Source of the DNA: Betaproteobacteria bacterium
GTDB taxonomy: Bacteria > Pseudomonadota > Gammaproteobacteria > Burkholderiales > JAEUOS01
Assembly (NCBI GenBank): GCA_028292405.1
Contig: JAQGMJ010000016.1
Location: forward strand, 1 to 64,000
DNA length: 64,000 nt
Reading direction: 5' to 3'
Positions 34,037 to 43,294 of this stretch are shown here, piece by piece. The translations under genes were made by a program, and so were the position numbers. The notes below the pieces were generated by a model. That model did not search any database. It was not told the origin of the DNA and saw only the letters and a list, made by a program, of their open reading frames with translations. Every line of letters starts with the position of its first letter. Positions within the stretch are counted from its first letter, which is position 1.

Positions 34037-34459
34037 TTGACCGCCACCTACACCATCACCGAGCTGGCGCGCGAATTCGACATCACGCCGCGCGCCATCC
34101 GCTTCTATGAAGACCAGGGCCTGCTGGCGCCGACGCGCGAGACGGGCAAGAACGGCACCGCGCGCAACCGCGTCTACTCGGCGCGCGACCGCACGCGCTT
34201 GAAGCTCACCCTGCGCGGCAAGCGCCTGGGCCTGGCGCTCTCGGAGGTCAAGGAGCTGCTCGACATGTACGAGAGCCCGAAAGACGAGGGCGCGCAGTTG
34301 AGCCGCTTTCTCGAAGTGCTCAAGCGCCATCGCGCCACCCTGGAGCAGCAGCGCGAAGACATCGAGGCGCAGTTGAAGGAAGTGCTGGCCTTCGAGACCC
34401 AGTGCCGCAAGCGCCTGGCCGACGCCAAGGGCGCGGTGGGCGGGCGCAAGGCGGCCTGA
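34037..34459 (+). CDS. liuR: MerR-family regulator, LiuR-like
   Basis: A 140-residue MerR protein. N-terminal winged helix TYTITELAREFDITPRAIRFYEDQGLL, followed by a long dimerisation helix (EVKELLDMYESPK, RHRATLEQQREDIEAQLKEV). The start is TTG at 34037, giving the usual N-terminus. In proteobacteria, MerR proteins of this type (LiuR) control leucine/isovalerate breakdown. Here the gene sits near isovaleryl-CoA dehydrogenase and near two identical palindromic operators, one upstream of the divergent MBL-fold gene and one upstream of the thioesterase/dehydrogenase unit. Only one Cys near the C-terminus, so it is not a metal-sensing MerR. Confidence 0.85.
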   Translation: MTATYTITELAREFDITPRAIRFYEDQGLLAPTRETGKNGTARNRVYSARDRTRLKLTLRGKRLGLALSEVKELLDMYESPKDEGAQLSRFLEVLKRHRATLEQQREDIEAQLKEVLAFETQCRKRLADAKGAVGGRKAA

Positions 34460-34632
34460 CGCAGGGTTCCCAGGCCCGGGATTGCGACATCGCCAGTCTT
34501 GCTCCGGCCTTCGATTCGCATGCGCCAATCGCATGCGAAATTGACTAAACATCGTTTGTGCCCGCTGCCCGGATTCGCTTCTAATCGCAGCTATTGTCGC
34601 AATTGCGCGGCGCGATCCAGGCGAGACTTTCG

Positions 34633-35850
34633 ATGGCTGAAACCGGCACCGGCAGGCAGCGCCTGCTGCTCTATGTAATCTGCGGCGGCCTGATCATGGG
34701 CGCGGGCCTGGGCGCGCGCCATGTGCAGGGCTTGTTCCTGTTGCCGATGACCATGGAACGCGGCTTTTCGCGCGAGTCCTTCGCTTTTGCCGTCGCATGC
34801 CAGAACCTCATCTGGGGCCTGGCGCAGCCGGGTGCCGGCATGCTGGCGGACCGCTATGGCGCGGCCAAAGTGCTGGTCGGCGGCCTGCTGTTGTATGCGC
34901 TGGGCCTGTGGGGCATGAGCGCGGCGGCAAGTCCGCTCATGCTGACATTGAGCGCGGGTCTGCTGATCGGCTGCGGGCTGGCCGGCACTACTTTCGGCGT
35001 GGTCTACGGCGCGCTGTCGCGCCTGGCGTTGGAGGCGCATCGCGGCTGGGCGCTGGGGTTGGCGGGCGCGGTGGGTGGACTGGGGCAATTCGTCATGGTG
35101 CCGCTGGCCCACGGCCTGCTCGACGGGGTCGGCATGGCGGTAACCTTGCTGCTGCTGGCGCTGATGATGGTGGCTTTGCTGCCGGCGGGCATCGCGGTGC
35201 GGGAGAGTGTGAAAGCGGCGGGCGCGGCGCAGCAGTCGATGCGCGCGGCGCTGCGCGAGGCCTTTGCCCATCGTGGCTTCTGGATGCTCAACGCCGGCTT
35301 TCTTGCCTGCGGCTTTCAGCTCGCCTTCATCGGCACCCACCTGCCGGCCTATTTGCTGGACCACGGCCTGAACGCGCGCCACGCCACCATCGGCCTGGCG
35401 CTGATCGCGCTTTCCAACACCGTCGGTACCTACGTCGCCGGGGTGCTGGGCGCGCGGGCGCGGCGCAAGCACCTGCTGGCGGGGCTCTACCTGGTGCGGG
35501 TGGCGGCGATGGCGCTGTTCATCACGTTGCCCTTGTCGCCGCTCACGCTCTACGTGTTCTGCGTGGTGATGGGCTTTTTGTGGCTGGGCACGGTGCCGCT
35601 GACCAACGGCATCGTGGCGCAGGTGTTCGGCCTGCGCTACCTCGGCACCCTGTTCGGCTTCGTGTTTTTCGGCCACCAGTTGGGCGCCTTTCTGGGCGTC
35701 TGGCTGGGCGGGGTGGTGTACGAACACACGCACTCCTACCATTGGCTGTGGATCGGCTCGATCGTGCTGGGCGTGGTCGCCGCGGCGCTACACTGGCCGA
35801 TCGACGACAGGCAGATCGCCCGGCCGGCGCTCCAGCCGGTGGCTGCGTGA
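34633..35850 (+). CDS. MFS transporter (OFA-like)
   Basis: A 405-residue major facilitator with about twelve hydrophobic segments. The ATG at 34633 gives a normal cytoplasmic start (MAETGTGRQRLLLYVICGGL). Loop motif MLADRYGAAKVLVGG fits MFS motif A, and MTMERGFSRESFAFAVACQNLIWGLAQPGAG and FLWLGTVPLTNGIVAQVFG resemble the oxalate/formate antiporter and monocarboxylate-like branch. Substrate not identified; a monocarboxylate such as a branched-chain acid would fit the neighbours, but no operator copy is seen upstream. It lies 170 bases downstream of the MerR gene in the same direction. Confidence 0.88.
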   Translation: MAETGTGRQRLLLYVICGGLIMGAGLGARHVQGLFLLPMTMERGFSRESFAFAVACQNLIWGLAQPGAGMLADRYGAAKVLVGGLLLYALGLWGMSAAASPLMLTLSAGLLIGCGLAGTTFGVVYGALSRLALEAHRGWALGLAGAVGGLGQFVMVPLAHGLLDGVGMAVTLLLLALMMVALLPAGIAVRESVKAAGAAQQSMRAALREAFAHRGFWMLNAGFLACGFQLAFIGTHLPAYLLDHGLNARHATIGLALIALSNTVGTYVAGVLGARARRKHLLAGLYLVRVAAMALFITLPLSPLTLYVFCVVMGFLWLGTVPLTNGIVAQVFGLRYLGTLFGFVFFGHQLGAFLGVWLGGVVYEHTHSYHWLWIGSIVLGVVAAALHWPIDDRQIARPALQPVAA

Positions 35851-35895
35851 GGTGCGCCCAGTGGCGGCTGAGTTGCGGCCGGCCGCCGCCTGAAC

Positions 35896-36504
35896 TCAGC
35901 CGAAGGCCGGCGCCGCCAGCTTGTGCGCGAAGTCGCGCACGTCTTCCGGCCATCCGGCGCAGCGCTCGGTGAAGGCAGGGCTGTCCCCGGCGAACAGGGC
36001 GCGGGTGGCTTCCTCGAAGCCGGGCTCGTTGCCGGCCAGCGCCGCCATGAAGCGGTAGGCAGCCTCGCGCGCCTGGCGCACCCGGTCCGCATCGGCGCCC
36101 TGTTTGCGCGCGGCTTCGACCAACTTGCGCAGCATCACCGAGGCGCCGCCGGGCTGGGCGGCGAGCCATTCCCAGTGGCGCGGCAGCAGGGTGACCTCGC
36201 GCGCCACTACCCCGAGTTTTGGGCGGCCGGGGCCGCGCGGAACCTCGGCGGCCTCGGGAATAGGGGCTTCAAGTGGGTACTCGCTATCGATATGGGCAAG
36301 TCGGGCCAAGACGTCGGCAACGCTGCCGCGAAAATCGAGCTCGACCGGGCGACCGTCGGTATCGGCGAACAGCAGCAGGCCAGCCGCTGCGTATGGCTCG
36401 ATTTGCTCCGCTTGTTTGATTCGGGCGGCGACCTCGGGCAGGGGCCCGGCGGCAATGCGGCGGGCACCGGAGAAGGCGGTGTAGGTGGGTTGTGCGGCGT
36501 GCAT
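35896..36504 (-). CDS. DUF2239 family protein
   Basis: A 202-residue cytoplasmic protein. The start TYTAFSGARRIAAGPLPEVA, the middle block VELDFRGSVADVLARL, and the PGRPKLGVVAREVTLLPRHWEWLAAQPGG block are the recognisable features of DUF2239; the last resembles a ribbon-helix-helix-like segment, and RKLVEAARK follows. Function of the family unknown. Its upstream region carries a conspicuous double palindrome at 36529-36575, suggesting specific regulation. It converges with the MFS gene. Confidence 0.82.
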   Translation of the reverse strand: MHAAQPTYTAFSGARRIAAGPLPEVAARIKQAEQIEPYAAAGLLLFADTDGRPVELDFRGSVADVLARLAHIDSEYPLEAPIPEAAEVPRGPGRPKLGVVAREVTLLPRHWEWLAAQPGGASVMLRKLVEAARKQGADADRVRQAREAAYRFMAALAGNEPGFEEATRALFAGDSPAFTERCAGWPEDVRDFAHKLAAPAFG

Positions 36505-36528
36505 GGGATGTCTTTCCGAGTGAAGCGC

Positions 36529-36575
36529 TATTTTACCCGGATGAAATAGAATGTCAATATTATCCGGGTAAAATA
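36529..36575. promoter_or_regulatory. Twin palindromic site upstream of the DUF2239 gene
   Basis: TATTTTACCCGGAT (36529-36542) and its exact complement at 36562-36575, 14-bp arms around a 19-base AT-rich spacer. Each arm is itself close to the palindrome TTACCCGGATAA, so this may be two operators 27 bases apart rather than a hairpin. It starts 25 bases before the DUF2239 start codon. Confidence 0.6.
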
Positions 36576-36609
36576 ATCAACGGGTCATCTCATTTGCCTG
36601 GTCGCCAAA

Positions 36610-36627
36610 TTGACGTTTACGTAAACG
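36610..36627. promoter_or_regulatory. LiuR-like operator upstream of the thioesterase/ivd unit
   Basis: TTGACGTTTACGTAAACG, identical to the minus-strand sequence at 33864-33881. Here the palindrome continues (GTAAAG) on the right. It lies 17 bases before the first start codon of the unit. Confidence 0.8.
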
Positions 36628-36644
36628 TAAAGTAAATTCGCGCC

Positions 36645-37160
36645 ATGTCCGCCCAGCCCAACTCCGCTTCCGCCGCGCCCGCCGGCATGACTTTGCCCGG
36701 CGCTGTGCCTGCCGGCCTCGTTTCCCCCGACCCCGATTACGCCGCCAAGGTGCGCGACAGCTTCGACCGCCAGCCGGCGATGCGCCTGATCGGCGCCACC
36801 CTGACGGCGCTGCAGCCGGGCTTTTGCGAGTTGCGCCTGGCGAACCGGGAAGAGCTGACGCAGCAGCACGGCTTCATCCACGGCGGCGTGGTCGGGATGA
36901 TTGCGGACTCCGCCTGCGGCTATGCCGGTTATTCGATGATGCCGGCGGATGCCTCGGTGCTGACCGTCGAGTACAAGATCAATATGCTCTCGCCCGCCAC
37001 CGGCGAAACCCTGATCGCGCGCGGCCGGGTGATCAAGCCCGGCAAGACCCTGGTGATCACCCAGTGCGACGTCTTTGCGGTACAGAATGGCGCCGAGAAA
37101 CTGGTGGCGCTGATGCAGCAGACCCTGATGGTGATGCACGGCCGCAAGGACCACGCTTAA
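36645..37160 (+). CDS. PaaI-family hotdog thioesterase
   Basis: A 171-residue hotdog-fold acyl-CoA thioesterase. The signature [21 protein letters not shown] carries the family His-Gly-Gly with Asp, and [23 protein letters not shown] is the second strand set. It likely hydrolyses branched or aromatic acyl-CoA intermediates and frees CoA. The ATG at 36645 lies 17 bases from the operator; another in-frame ATG at 36687 is possible and would give a more ordinary leader. First gene of a probable three-gene unit with isovaleryl-CoA dehydrogenase 62 bases downstream. Confidence 0.88.
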   Translation: MSAQPNSASAAPAGMTLPGAVPAGLVSPDPDYAAKVRDSFDRQPAMRLIGATLTALQPGFCELRLANREELTQQHGFIHGGVVGMIADSACGYAGYSMMPADASVLTVEYKINMLSPATGETLIARGRVIKPGKTLVITQCDVFAVQNGAEKLVALMQQTLMVMHGRKDHA

Positions 37161-37222
37161 GCAGTAGCGACGCAGCAACGACGAAGCGCGCCCGCATGGA
37201 GCGCGCCGATGGAGGCAACCCG

Positions 37223-38398
37223 ATGAGCTTTTCCGCCCTGAGTTTCAACCACAGCGACGAGATCCGCGCCCTGCGCGACAGCCTGCAAACCTTCGTCGCC
37301 GCCGAGATCACCCCGCGCGCCGCCGAGATCGACCGCGCCAACGAGTTCCCGATGGACTTGTGGAAAAAGATGGGCGACTTAGGGCTGCTCGGCATGACGG
37401 CCGAGGAGGAGTACGGCGGCACCGGTCTCGGCTATCTCGCGCACATCATTGCGATGGAAGAGATTTCGCGCGGCAGCGCCTCGGTCGGCCTTTCCTACGG
37501 CGCGCACTCCAACCTTTGCGTGAACCAGATCCGCCGCAACGGCACGGCAGCGCAAAAAGACAAATACCTGCCCAAGCTGATCTCGGGAGACTACGTCGGC
37601 GCGCTCGCCATGAGCGAGCCCGGCGCGGGCTCGGACGTGGTCGGCATGCGCACCCGCGCCGAGTTCAAGGGCGACCGCTGGGTGCTCAACGGCAACAAGA
37701 TGTGGATCACCAACGGGCCGGACGCCGACGTGCTGGTGGTCTACGCGAAGAACGATCTCGAAGCCGGGCCGAAGGGCATCACCGCGTTTCTTATCGAAAA
37801 AGGTTTCAAGGGTTTCACCACCGCGCAAAAGCTCGACAAGCTCGGCATGCGCGGCTCCAACACTTGCGAGCTGGTGTTCCAGGACTGCGAGGTGCCGGCG
37901 GAAAACGTGCTCGGCGGCCTCGGCAAAGGGGTGAACGTGCTGATGAGCGGGCTCGACTACGAACGCGCCGTGCTTGCCGGCGGGCCGCTGGGCATCATGG
38001 CCGCCTGCATGGACGTGGTGGTGCCCTTCGTGCATGAGCGCAAGCAGTTCGGCCAGCCGATCGGCGAGTTCCAGCTGATGCAGGGCAAACTCGCCGACAT
38101 GTACACCACCTTCTCCGCCTGCCGCGCCTATGGCTATGCGGTGGGCGAGGCGCTGGACGCCGGCCGGCTCACCGGCACGGCCGCGCGCAAGGACTGCGCC
38201 GGCGTCATCCTCTACGCCGCCGAGAAGGCCACCTGGATGGCGGGCGAGGCGATCCAGGCGCTGGGCGGCGTCGGCTATACCTATGACTATCCGACGGGGC
38301 GGCTGTGGCGCGACGCCAAGCTGTACGAGATTGGCGCGGGCACTTCCGAAATCCGCCGCATGCTGATCGGGCGCGAACTGTTCGCCGAAAGCAAATAG
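37223..38398 (+). CDS. ivd: Isovaleryl-CoA dehydrogenase
   Basis: A 391-residue acyl-CoA dehydrogenase acting on isovaleryl-CoA in leucine breakdown. FAD and substrate motifs are present ([34 protein letters not shown]). The catalytic base is in the isovaleryl-type position, Glu247 in [15 protein letters not shown], while the position used by medium-chain enzymes is Gly ([12 protein letters not shown]); this is the mark of isovaleryl-CoA dehydrogenases. The ATG at 37223 has GGAGG upstream. It is under the LiuR-like operator at 36610 through the upstream thioesterase gene. Methylcrotonyl-CoA carboxylase genes are not in the window. Confidence 0.95.
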   Translation: MSFSALSFNHSDEIRALRDSLQTFVAAEITPRAAEIDRANEFPMDLWKKMGDLGLLGMTAEEEYGGTGLGYLAHIIAMEEISRGSASVGLSYGAHSNLCVNQIRRNGTAAQKDKYLPKLISGDYVGALAMSEPGAGSDVVGMRTRAEFKGDRWVLNGNKMWITNGPDADVLVVYAKNDLEAGPKGITAFLIEKGFKGFTTAQKLDKLGMRGSNTCELVFQDCEVPAENVLGGLGKGVNVLMSGLDYERAVLAGGPLGIMAACMDVVVPFVHERKQFGQPIGEFQLMQGKLADMYTTFSACRAYGYAVGEALDAGRLTGTAARKDCAGVILYAAEKATWMAGEAIQALGGVGYTYDYPTGRLWRDAKLYEIGAGTSEIRRMLIGRELFAESK

Positions 38399-38415
38399 AC
38401 CCCTGGGTTTCCAAT

Positions 38416-38859
38416 ATGGCTAGCGAACTCATCCCCACTTATCGCGGCAGCGTGCAGTCCTGGCACTGCGACCACATGGGCCACATGAACGTGATGTGGT
38501 ACGTCGGCAAGTTCGACGAGGCAACGTGGAACCTGCTCTCCGCCGCCGGCCTTTCCGGCGCCTATTTCCGCGAGCAGGGGCGCGGCATGGTGGCGGTCGA
38601 CCAGCACCTGCAATACAAGCGCGAGCTGCTGGCCGGAGACACGGTGGTGATCGGCTCCGGGGTGCGCGAGGTCAAGTCCAAGGTGCTGCTGTTCTTTCAC
38701 GAAATGCGCAACGGCGAAACCGGCGAGGTGGCGGCCACCTGCCGCTTCACCGCCGTTCACCTGGACACGGCCAAGCGCAAGGCCTGCGCCTTTCCGCCTG
38801 CCGTGGCCGAGCGCGCGGCGGCGCTCACGCGCGCCTACGATTTCGGCGTGGCATCGTAG
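38416..38859 (+). CDS. 4HBT/YbgC-like hotdog thioesterase
   Basis: A 147-residue hotdog protein. The start VQSWHCDHMGHMNVMWYVGKFDEATW carries the D-x-x-x-H-x-N pattern of the 4-hydroxybenzoyl-CoA thioesterase/YbgC group (Asp in CDHMGHMN), and YKRELLAGDTVVIGSGV is typical of its second strand pair. The ATG at 38416 is 17 bases after the ivd stop, so it is the last gene of the unit. Together with the PaaI protein it gives two thioesterases around the dehydrogenase. Confidence 0.85.
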   Translation: MASELIPTYRGSVQSWHCDHMGHMNVMWYVGKFDEATWNLLSAAGLSGAYFREQGRGMVAVDQHLQYKRELLAGDTVVIGSGVREVKSKVLLFFHEMRNGETGEVAATCRFTAVHLDTAKRKACAFPPAVAERAAALTRAYDFGVAS

Positions 38860-38961
38860 GCGCGCCATTTAAGGCGTTTTGGCTGCGTATCCACCGCATC
38901 TGAGCCACCGCCGCGGGAGATGAGGTAAGATGATTTCTCTCGCGCACGCGGCGGCGCAGCG

Positions 38962-41900
38962 ATGCCACGCGGCGCATTTTCGACAACGCGCGCAGGCCCG
39001 GCCGTTCAAGCAAACGACGTTCCCGGGTTTCATTCGCGCCTTCCGCCTCGGCCCGACATCTCTTCTCCCAACGCATCGACTGGCAGCAGCCTGAATTTTC
39101 CGGTAGTGGGCATGGGCGCCTCCGCCGGCGGGATGAACGCGCTTTTGCGTTTTTTCGAGCACATGCCAGGGAATCCCGGCATGGCGTTCGTGATCATCCT
39201 GCATCTGGCGCCCAGCCACGAAAGCAGCGCTGCCGCCATCCTGCAGCGTTCCACGCGGCTCAAGGTGTTGCAGGTGACGGGACGCGAGGCCATCAAGCCT
39301 GACCACGTTTATGTCATTCCACCCGGTCACGACCTGGGGATGGACGACGGCCATTTGCGCCTGATCAAGCCGGAGCGCGTCTCCGGCCCGCATACCGCAA
39401 TCGACCTGTTCTTCCGCACGCTGGCCGAAGCCCACCGCGAGCGCGCCTTTTGCATCGTCCTCTCCGGTACCGGGGCGGACGGCAGCGTCGGGCTGACGCG
39501 GGTGAAGGAGGTCGGCGGCGTTACCTTCGCGCAGTTGCCCGGCGACGCCGAATATGAGGGCATGCCGGCCGCCGCGATCGCCACCGGCATGGTCGACATC
39601 GTGCTGCCGGCGGCGGAAATACCGCAGCGCCTGCTCGATCTGTGGGGCAACGCCCGGCACATCACCCTGCCGCCAGACGCCGGCGTACCGAATATCGGCG
39701 TGCCTTCCGGCGCCCAGGCGATCGCCGCCGCCGAGCAGGCGCTGGGCGACGTCATGGGCATTTTGCGCGGCGCAACGCGCCACGACTTCCGCCATTACAA
39801 GCGCGCCACCGTCCTGCGGCGCATCGAGCGCCGCCTGCAGGTCAACGGCCTGCCCGACCTGCCGGCCTACCGCGACTACCTGGGCGGCCACCCGGAAGAG
39901 ATCCCCCTGCTGCTGAAGGATATGCTGATCGGCGTGACCAATTTCTTCCGCGACCGCGAGGCCTTCGAGGCGCTGGAGCGCGAAGTGCTGCCCGGCATGT
40001 TCGAGCAGCGCGACATCGAGGACCCGGCGCGCGTCTGGGTGGCCGGCTGCGCCACCGGCGAAGAGGCCTATTCGGTCGCCATGCTGCTGCGCGAGCAGGC
40101 CGAGCATGCTTCCGGCGCGCCCGAGATACAGGTGTTCGCCACCGACATCGACGAGCCGGCGATCGCCTTCGGCCGCGGCGGGCTGTACCCGGAATCGATC
40201 ATTACCGATGTCTCGCCCGGCCGCCTGCGCAACTTTTTCGTCAAGGAAGAGGACCACTACCGCATCGCCAAGGTGGTGCGCGAGCGGGTGCTGTTCGCCG
40301 CCCATAACCTGCTGCGCGACCCGCCGTTTTCGCGCCTCGACCTGATCTGTTGCCGCAATTTGCTGATCTACCTCGACCGCGAAGCGCAGAAGAACATCCT
40401 AGAGATGTTCCGCTTCGCGCTCAAGCCCAACGGCCACCTGTTCCTCGGCACCTCGGAATCGGCCGAGGCGGCCGACAACACCTTCATCGCTGTCGACAAG
40501 AAAAACCGCATCTTCAAGATCAACCCCGGCGCCAAGGTGTCGCGCCACCTGCCGCTGTCGGCGTCCAGCGCCTTCGAGAGCCGCAGCGCGCTGCCGCGCG
40601 AGCTGCGCGAGGAGCGGCGCCACCTGTCGTACGCCGAAATGCACCAGCGCATGCTGGAGCGCTACGCGCCGCCCAGCCTGCTGCTCGACGCGCACCAGAA
40701 CGTGCTGCACCTGGCCGACGGCGTCGGGCGCTTCATGGAGCACGGCGCCGGCGTGCCCTCGCACAACCTGCTGGGCAATGTGCATCCGGACCTGCGCCTG
40801 GAGTTGCGCACGGCGCTGTTCAAGGCGGAAAAATCCGGCGGCACGGCGCAGGCGCGCGACGTGCCGCTCAATCGCGACGGCAGCCTCATGCACGTGACCA
40901 TCACGGTGCAGCGGTTTCGCGACGCGGCCAGCGCCGCCGACCTGACCCTGGTGGTGTTCGAAGAGCGCCCCCCCGAGCCCGCCGACGCCGCCGCGGCCGG
41001 GGGCGACGCACGCCACGACCCGATGGTCGCGCGCCTGGAAGAAGAGATTCGCGAACTCAAGGCGCACCTGCTGGAGACGGTGCAGCGCAACGACACCTCC
41101 AACGAAGACCTGAAGGCCTCCAACGAGGAACTGCAGGCGATCAACGAGGAACTGCGCTCGGCTTCCGAGGAACTCGAGACCAGCAAGGAAGAGCTGCAGT
41201 CGATGAACGAAGAGCTGGTGACGGTCAACTTCGAGCTCAAGAGCAAGGTGGAAGAGACCGGCCGGATCAACGACGACCTGAAGAACCTGATGGCCTCCAC
41301 CGAGATCGCCACCGTGTTCATCGACGCCGGCGTGCGCATCCAACGCTTCACCCCGCACGCGGTGCAGGTGTTCAACCTGATCGCCAGCGACATCGGCCGC
41401 TCGCTGCTCGACATCACCCACCGCCTCGACTACCCGGAACTGGCGGACGACGCGCACCAGGCCTTCCAGACCCTGCGCATGATCGAGCGGCCGGTCGACA
41501 GCACCGACGGCCGCCACTACCTGGCGCGCGTGCTGCCCTACCGCACCGCCGACAACAAGATCGACGGCGCCGTGCTGACCTTCATCGACGTCACCGCGCT
41601 GCGCAACGCCGAAGACGAGGTGAAAAGCGGCATCGAGCGATTGCGCGTCGCCGCCGAGACCACGCGCGACTACGCCATCCTCACCACCGACGAAGCCGGC
41701 ATCATCACCACCTGGAACGAGGGGGCCTTGCGGGTGTTCGGCTACACCGAGGAAGAGGCGCTGGGCCAGCCGGTCGGCATCATCTTTACGGCGGAAGACC
41801 GGGCACGCGGCGTGCCGGAGGCCGAAATGCGCCGCGCCCGCGACAGCGGCAGCGCCGATGACGACCGCTGGATGCAGCGCAAGGACGGCAGCACATTCTA

Positions 41901-43185
41901 TTGCAGCGGCGTGATGTCGGTGCTGCAAAGCGGAGCGCTCACCGGCTTTTCGAAAATCGCGCGCGACATGACCGGCAGCAAGCAGCACGAAACCGCGCGC
42001 GAGGCCCTGCTGGCGCAGGAGCAGAGCCTGCGCCAGCAGGCGCGCCTGGCCAGCGAGATGAAGGACGAGTTCCTGGCGGTGATGTCGCACGAGTTGCGCC
42101 ACCCGCTCAACCTTATCCACGTCAACGCCGAACTGCTGGTCCGCATGCCCGAAATCAACGCGGTGCCGGCGGTGACGCGGGTGGCCGAAACCATCCGCCG
42201 TGCGGTGGTGAGCCAGTCGAAGATCATCGAAGACCTGCTCGACCTGACGCGTGCGCGCACCGGCAAGCTGACCCTGAACATCGAGGCGGTGACCTTAAGC
42301 GAGATCGCTGGGCAGATCACCAACGCGGCGCAGGGCGACGCGCGCGAAAAGGGCCTGACCCTGGAATTCGTCTGCGAGGAAGAGGGGCTGGTGGTCGATT
42401 GCGACCCGGTCCGCGCCGAGCAGATCATCTGGAACCTGGTGAGCAACGCGCTCAAGTTCACGCCGAAGGGCGGGTCGGTCAAGGTGGCCCTCAAGCGCGA
42501 TACCGGCTTTGCCCACCTTTCGGTGGCCGACAGCGGCCGCGGCATCGGCGCGGAGTTCATCAGAAACGTGTTCGGCATGTTCACCCAGGAAAGCCGCGAG
42601 CGCGGCGCCAACACCGGCATGGGCATCGGCCTGGCGCTGGTGGAAGAGCTGACGCAGGCGCAGGGCGGCTGGGTGCGGGCGGAGTCGCCCGGCGTGGGCC
42701 TCGGCGCCTCCTTCCACGTCTGGCTGCCGCTGCACGATATGCCGCGCACCGGCCTGGTGCTTTCGCCTTATGCGCATGCGCTGCGCGGCTTGCGCATCCT
42801 GGCGGTGGATGACGTGCCGGATGCGCTGGTTCCGTTTGCCGAACTGCTGCGCATGGACGGCGCCATCGTCACCACCGCCGAAAACGGGCTGGGCGCGCTG
42901 GGCCTGCTGGAAACCCAGCCCTTCGACCTGCTGGTTGCCGACATCGGCATGCCGGTGATGGACGGCTACGCCCTGATCGCCGAAGTGCGCAAGCGCGAGC
43001 GCATTGCGCAAATACCGGCGATTGCGGTCACCGGTTTCGGCCGGCCAATAGACGTGCAACTGGCGCTGGAGCATGGCTACGACGCGCACATCGCCAAGCC
43101 GGTGCCGCTGGATACCTTGCGCCAGACCGCGGCGGGGCTGGTGCGCGGCGCCGCGCCGCCGCTGGGAGACGCGGCGCCGGCCTGA
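38962..43185 (+). CDS. CheB-CheR-PAS hybrid histidine kinase with receiver
   Basis: A 1407-residue fusion. Order: CheB methylesterase at about 45-235 (Ser54 in GASAGG, His81, Asp173 in GTGADG), CheR methyltransferase at about 250-520 (VAGCATGEEAYS; the CRNLLIY block), a long coiled coil at about 690-770 (NEELQAINEELRSASEELE), two PAS domains, HisKA with His1043 (VMSHELRHPLN), HATPase (NLVSNALKFTPKGG, MGIGLALV) and a receiver with Asp1327 (VADIGMPVMDGY). This architecture is common in environmental proteobacteria and couples methylation-type chemistry to phosphotransfer; inputs are unknown. No chemoreceptor or chemotaxis genes are near. It separates the ivd unit from can. Confidence 0.93.
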   Translation: MPRGAFSTTRAGPAVQANDVPGFHSRLPPRPDISSPNASTGSSLNFPVVGMGASAGGMNALLRFFEHMPGNPGMAFVIILHLAPSHESSAAAILQRSTRLKVLQVTGREAIKPDHVYVIPPGHDLGMDDGHLRLIKPERVSGPHTAIDLFFRTLAEAHRERAFCIVLSGTGADGSVGLTRVKEVGGVTFAQLPGDAEYEGMPAAAIATGMVDIVLPAAEIPQRLLDLWGNARHITLPPDAGVPNIGVPSGAQAIAAAEQALGDVMGILRGATRHDFRHYKRATVLRRIERRLQVNGLPDLPAYRDYLGGHPEEIPLLLKDMLIGVTNFFRDREAFEALEREVLPGMFEQRDIEDPARVWVAGCATGEEAYSVAMLLREQAEHASGAPEIQVFATDIDEPAIAFGRGGLYPESIITDVSPGRLRNFFVKEEDHYRIAKVVRERVLFAAHNLLRDPPFSRLDLICCRNLLIYLDREAQKNILEMFRFALKPNGHLFLGTSESAEAADNTFIAVDKKNRIFKINPGAKVSRHLPLSASSAFESRSALPRELREERRHLSYAEMHQRMLERYAPPSLLLDAHQNVLHLADGVGRFMEHGAGVPSHNLLGNVHPDLRLELRTALFKAEKSGGTAQARDVPLNRDGSLMHVTITVQRFRDAASAADLTLVVFEERPPEPADAAAAGGDARHDPMVARLEEEIRELKAHLLETVQRNDTSNEDLKASNEELQAINEELRSASEELETSKEELQSMNEELVTVNFELKSKVEETGRINDDLKNLMASTEIATVFIDAGVRIQRFTPHAVQVFNLIASDIGRSLLDITHRLDYPELADDAHQAFQTLRMIERPVDSTDGRHYLARVLPYRTADNKIDGAVLTFIDVTALRNAEDEVKSGIERLRVAAETTRDYAILTTDEAGIITTWNEGALRVFGYTEEEALGQPVGIIFTAEDRARGVPEAEMRRARDSGSADDDRWMQRKDGSTFYCSGVMSVLQSGALTGFSKIARDMTGSKQHETAREALLAQEQSLRQQARLASEMKDEFLAVMSHELRHPLNLIHVNAELLVRMPEINAVPAVTRVAETIRRAVVSQSKIIEDLLDLTRARTGKLTLNIEAVTLSEIAGQITNAAQGDAREKGLTLEFVCEEEGLVVDCDPVRAEQIIWNLVSNALKFTPKGGSVKVALKRDTGFAHLSVADSGRGIGAEFIRNVFGMFTQESRERGANTGMGIGLALVEELTQAQGGWVRAESPGVGLGASFHVWLPLHDMPRTGLVLSPYAHALRGLRILAVDDVPDALVPFAELLRMDGAIVTTAENGLGALGLLETQPFDLLVADIGMPVMDGYALIAEVRKRERIAQIPAIAVTGFGRPIDVQLALEHGYDAHIAKPVPLDTLRQTAAGLVRGAAPPLGDAAPA

Positions 43186-43294
43186 AGCCGGGCTTGCCGG
43201 CGCGGGCGCCCGTAGAGGGGTAAACTGTCGTTATTGCATTGCAGCAGCCTGAACGGGAGGGTGCCTCGCTCCTTCCCCTGGCCGATTCGTCCGT

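Noticed and set aside
40399-42120. Long minus-strand open frame inside the CheB/CheR kinase gene
   Set aside because: Antisense shadow of a real gene; repeated Val, Gln and Gly without any family pattern.
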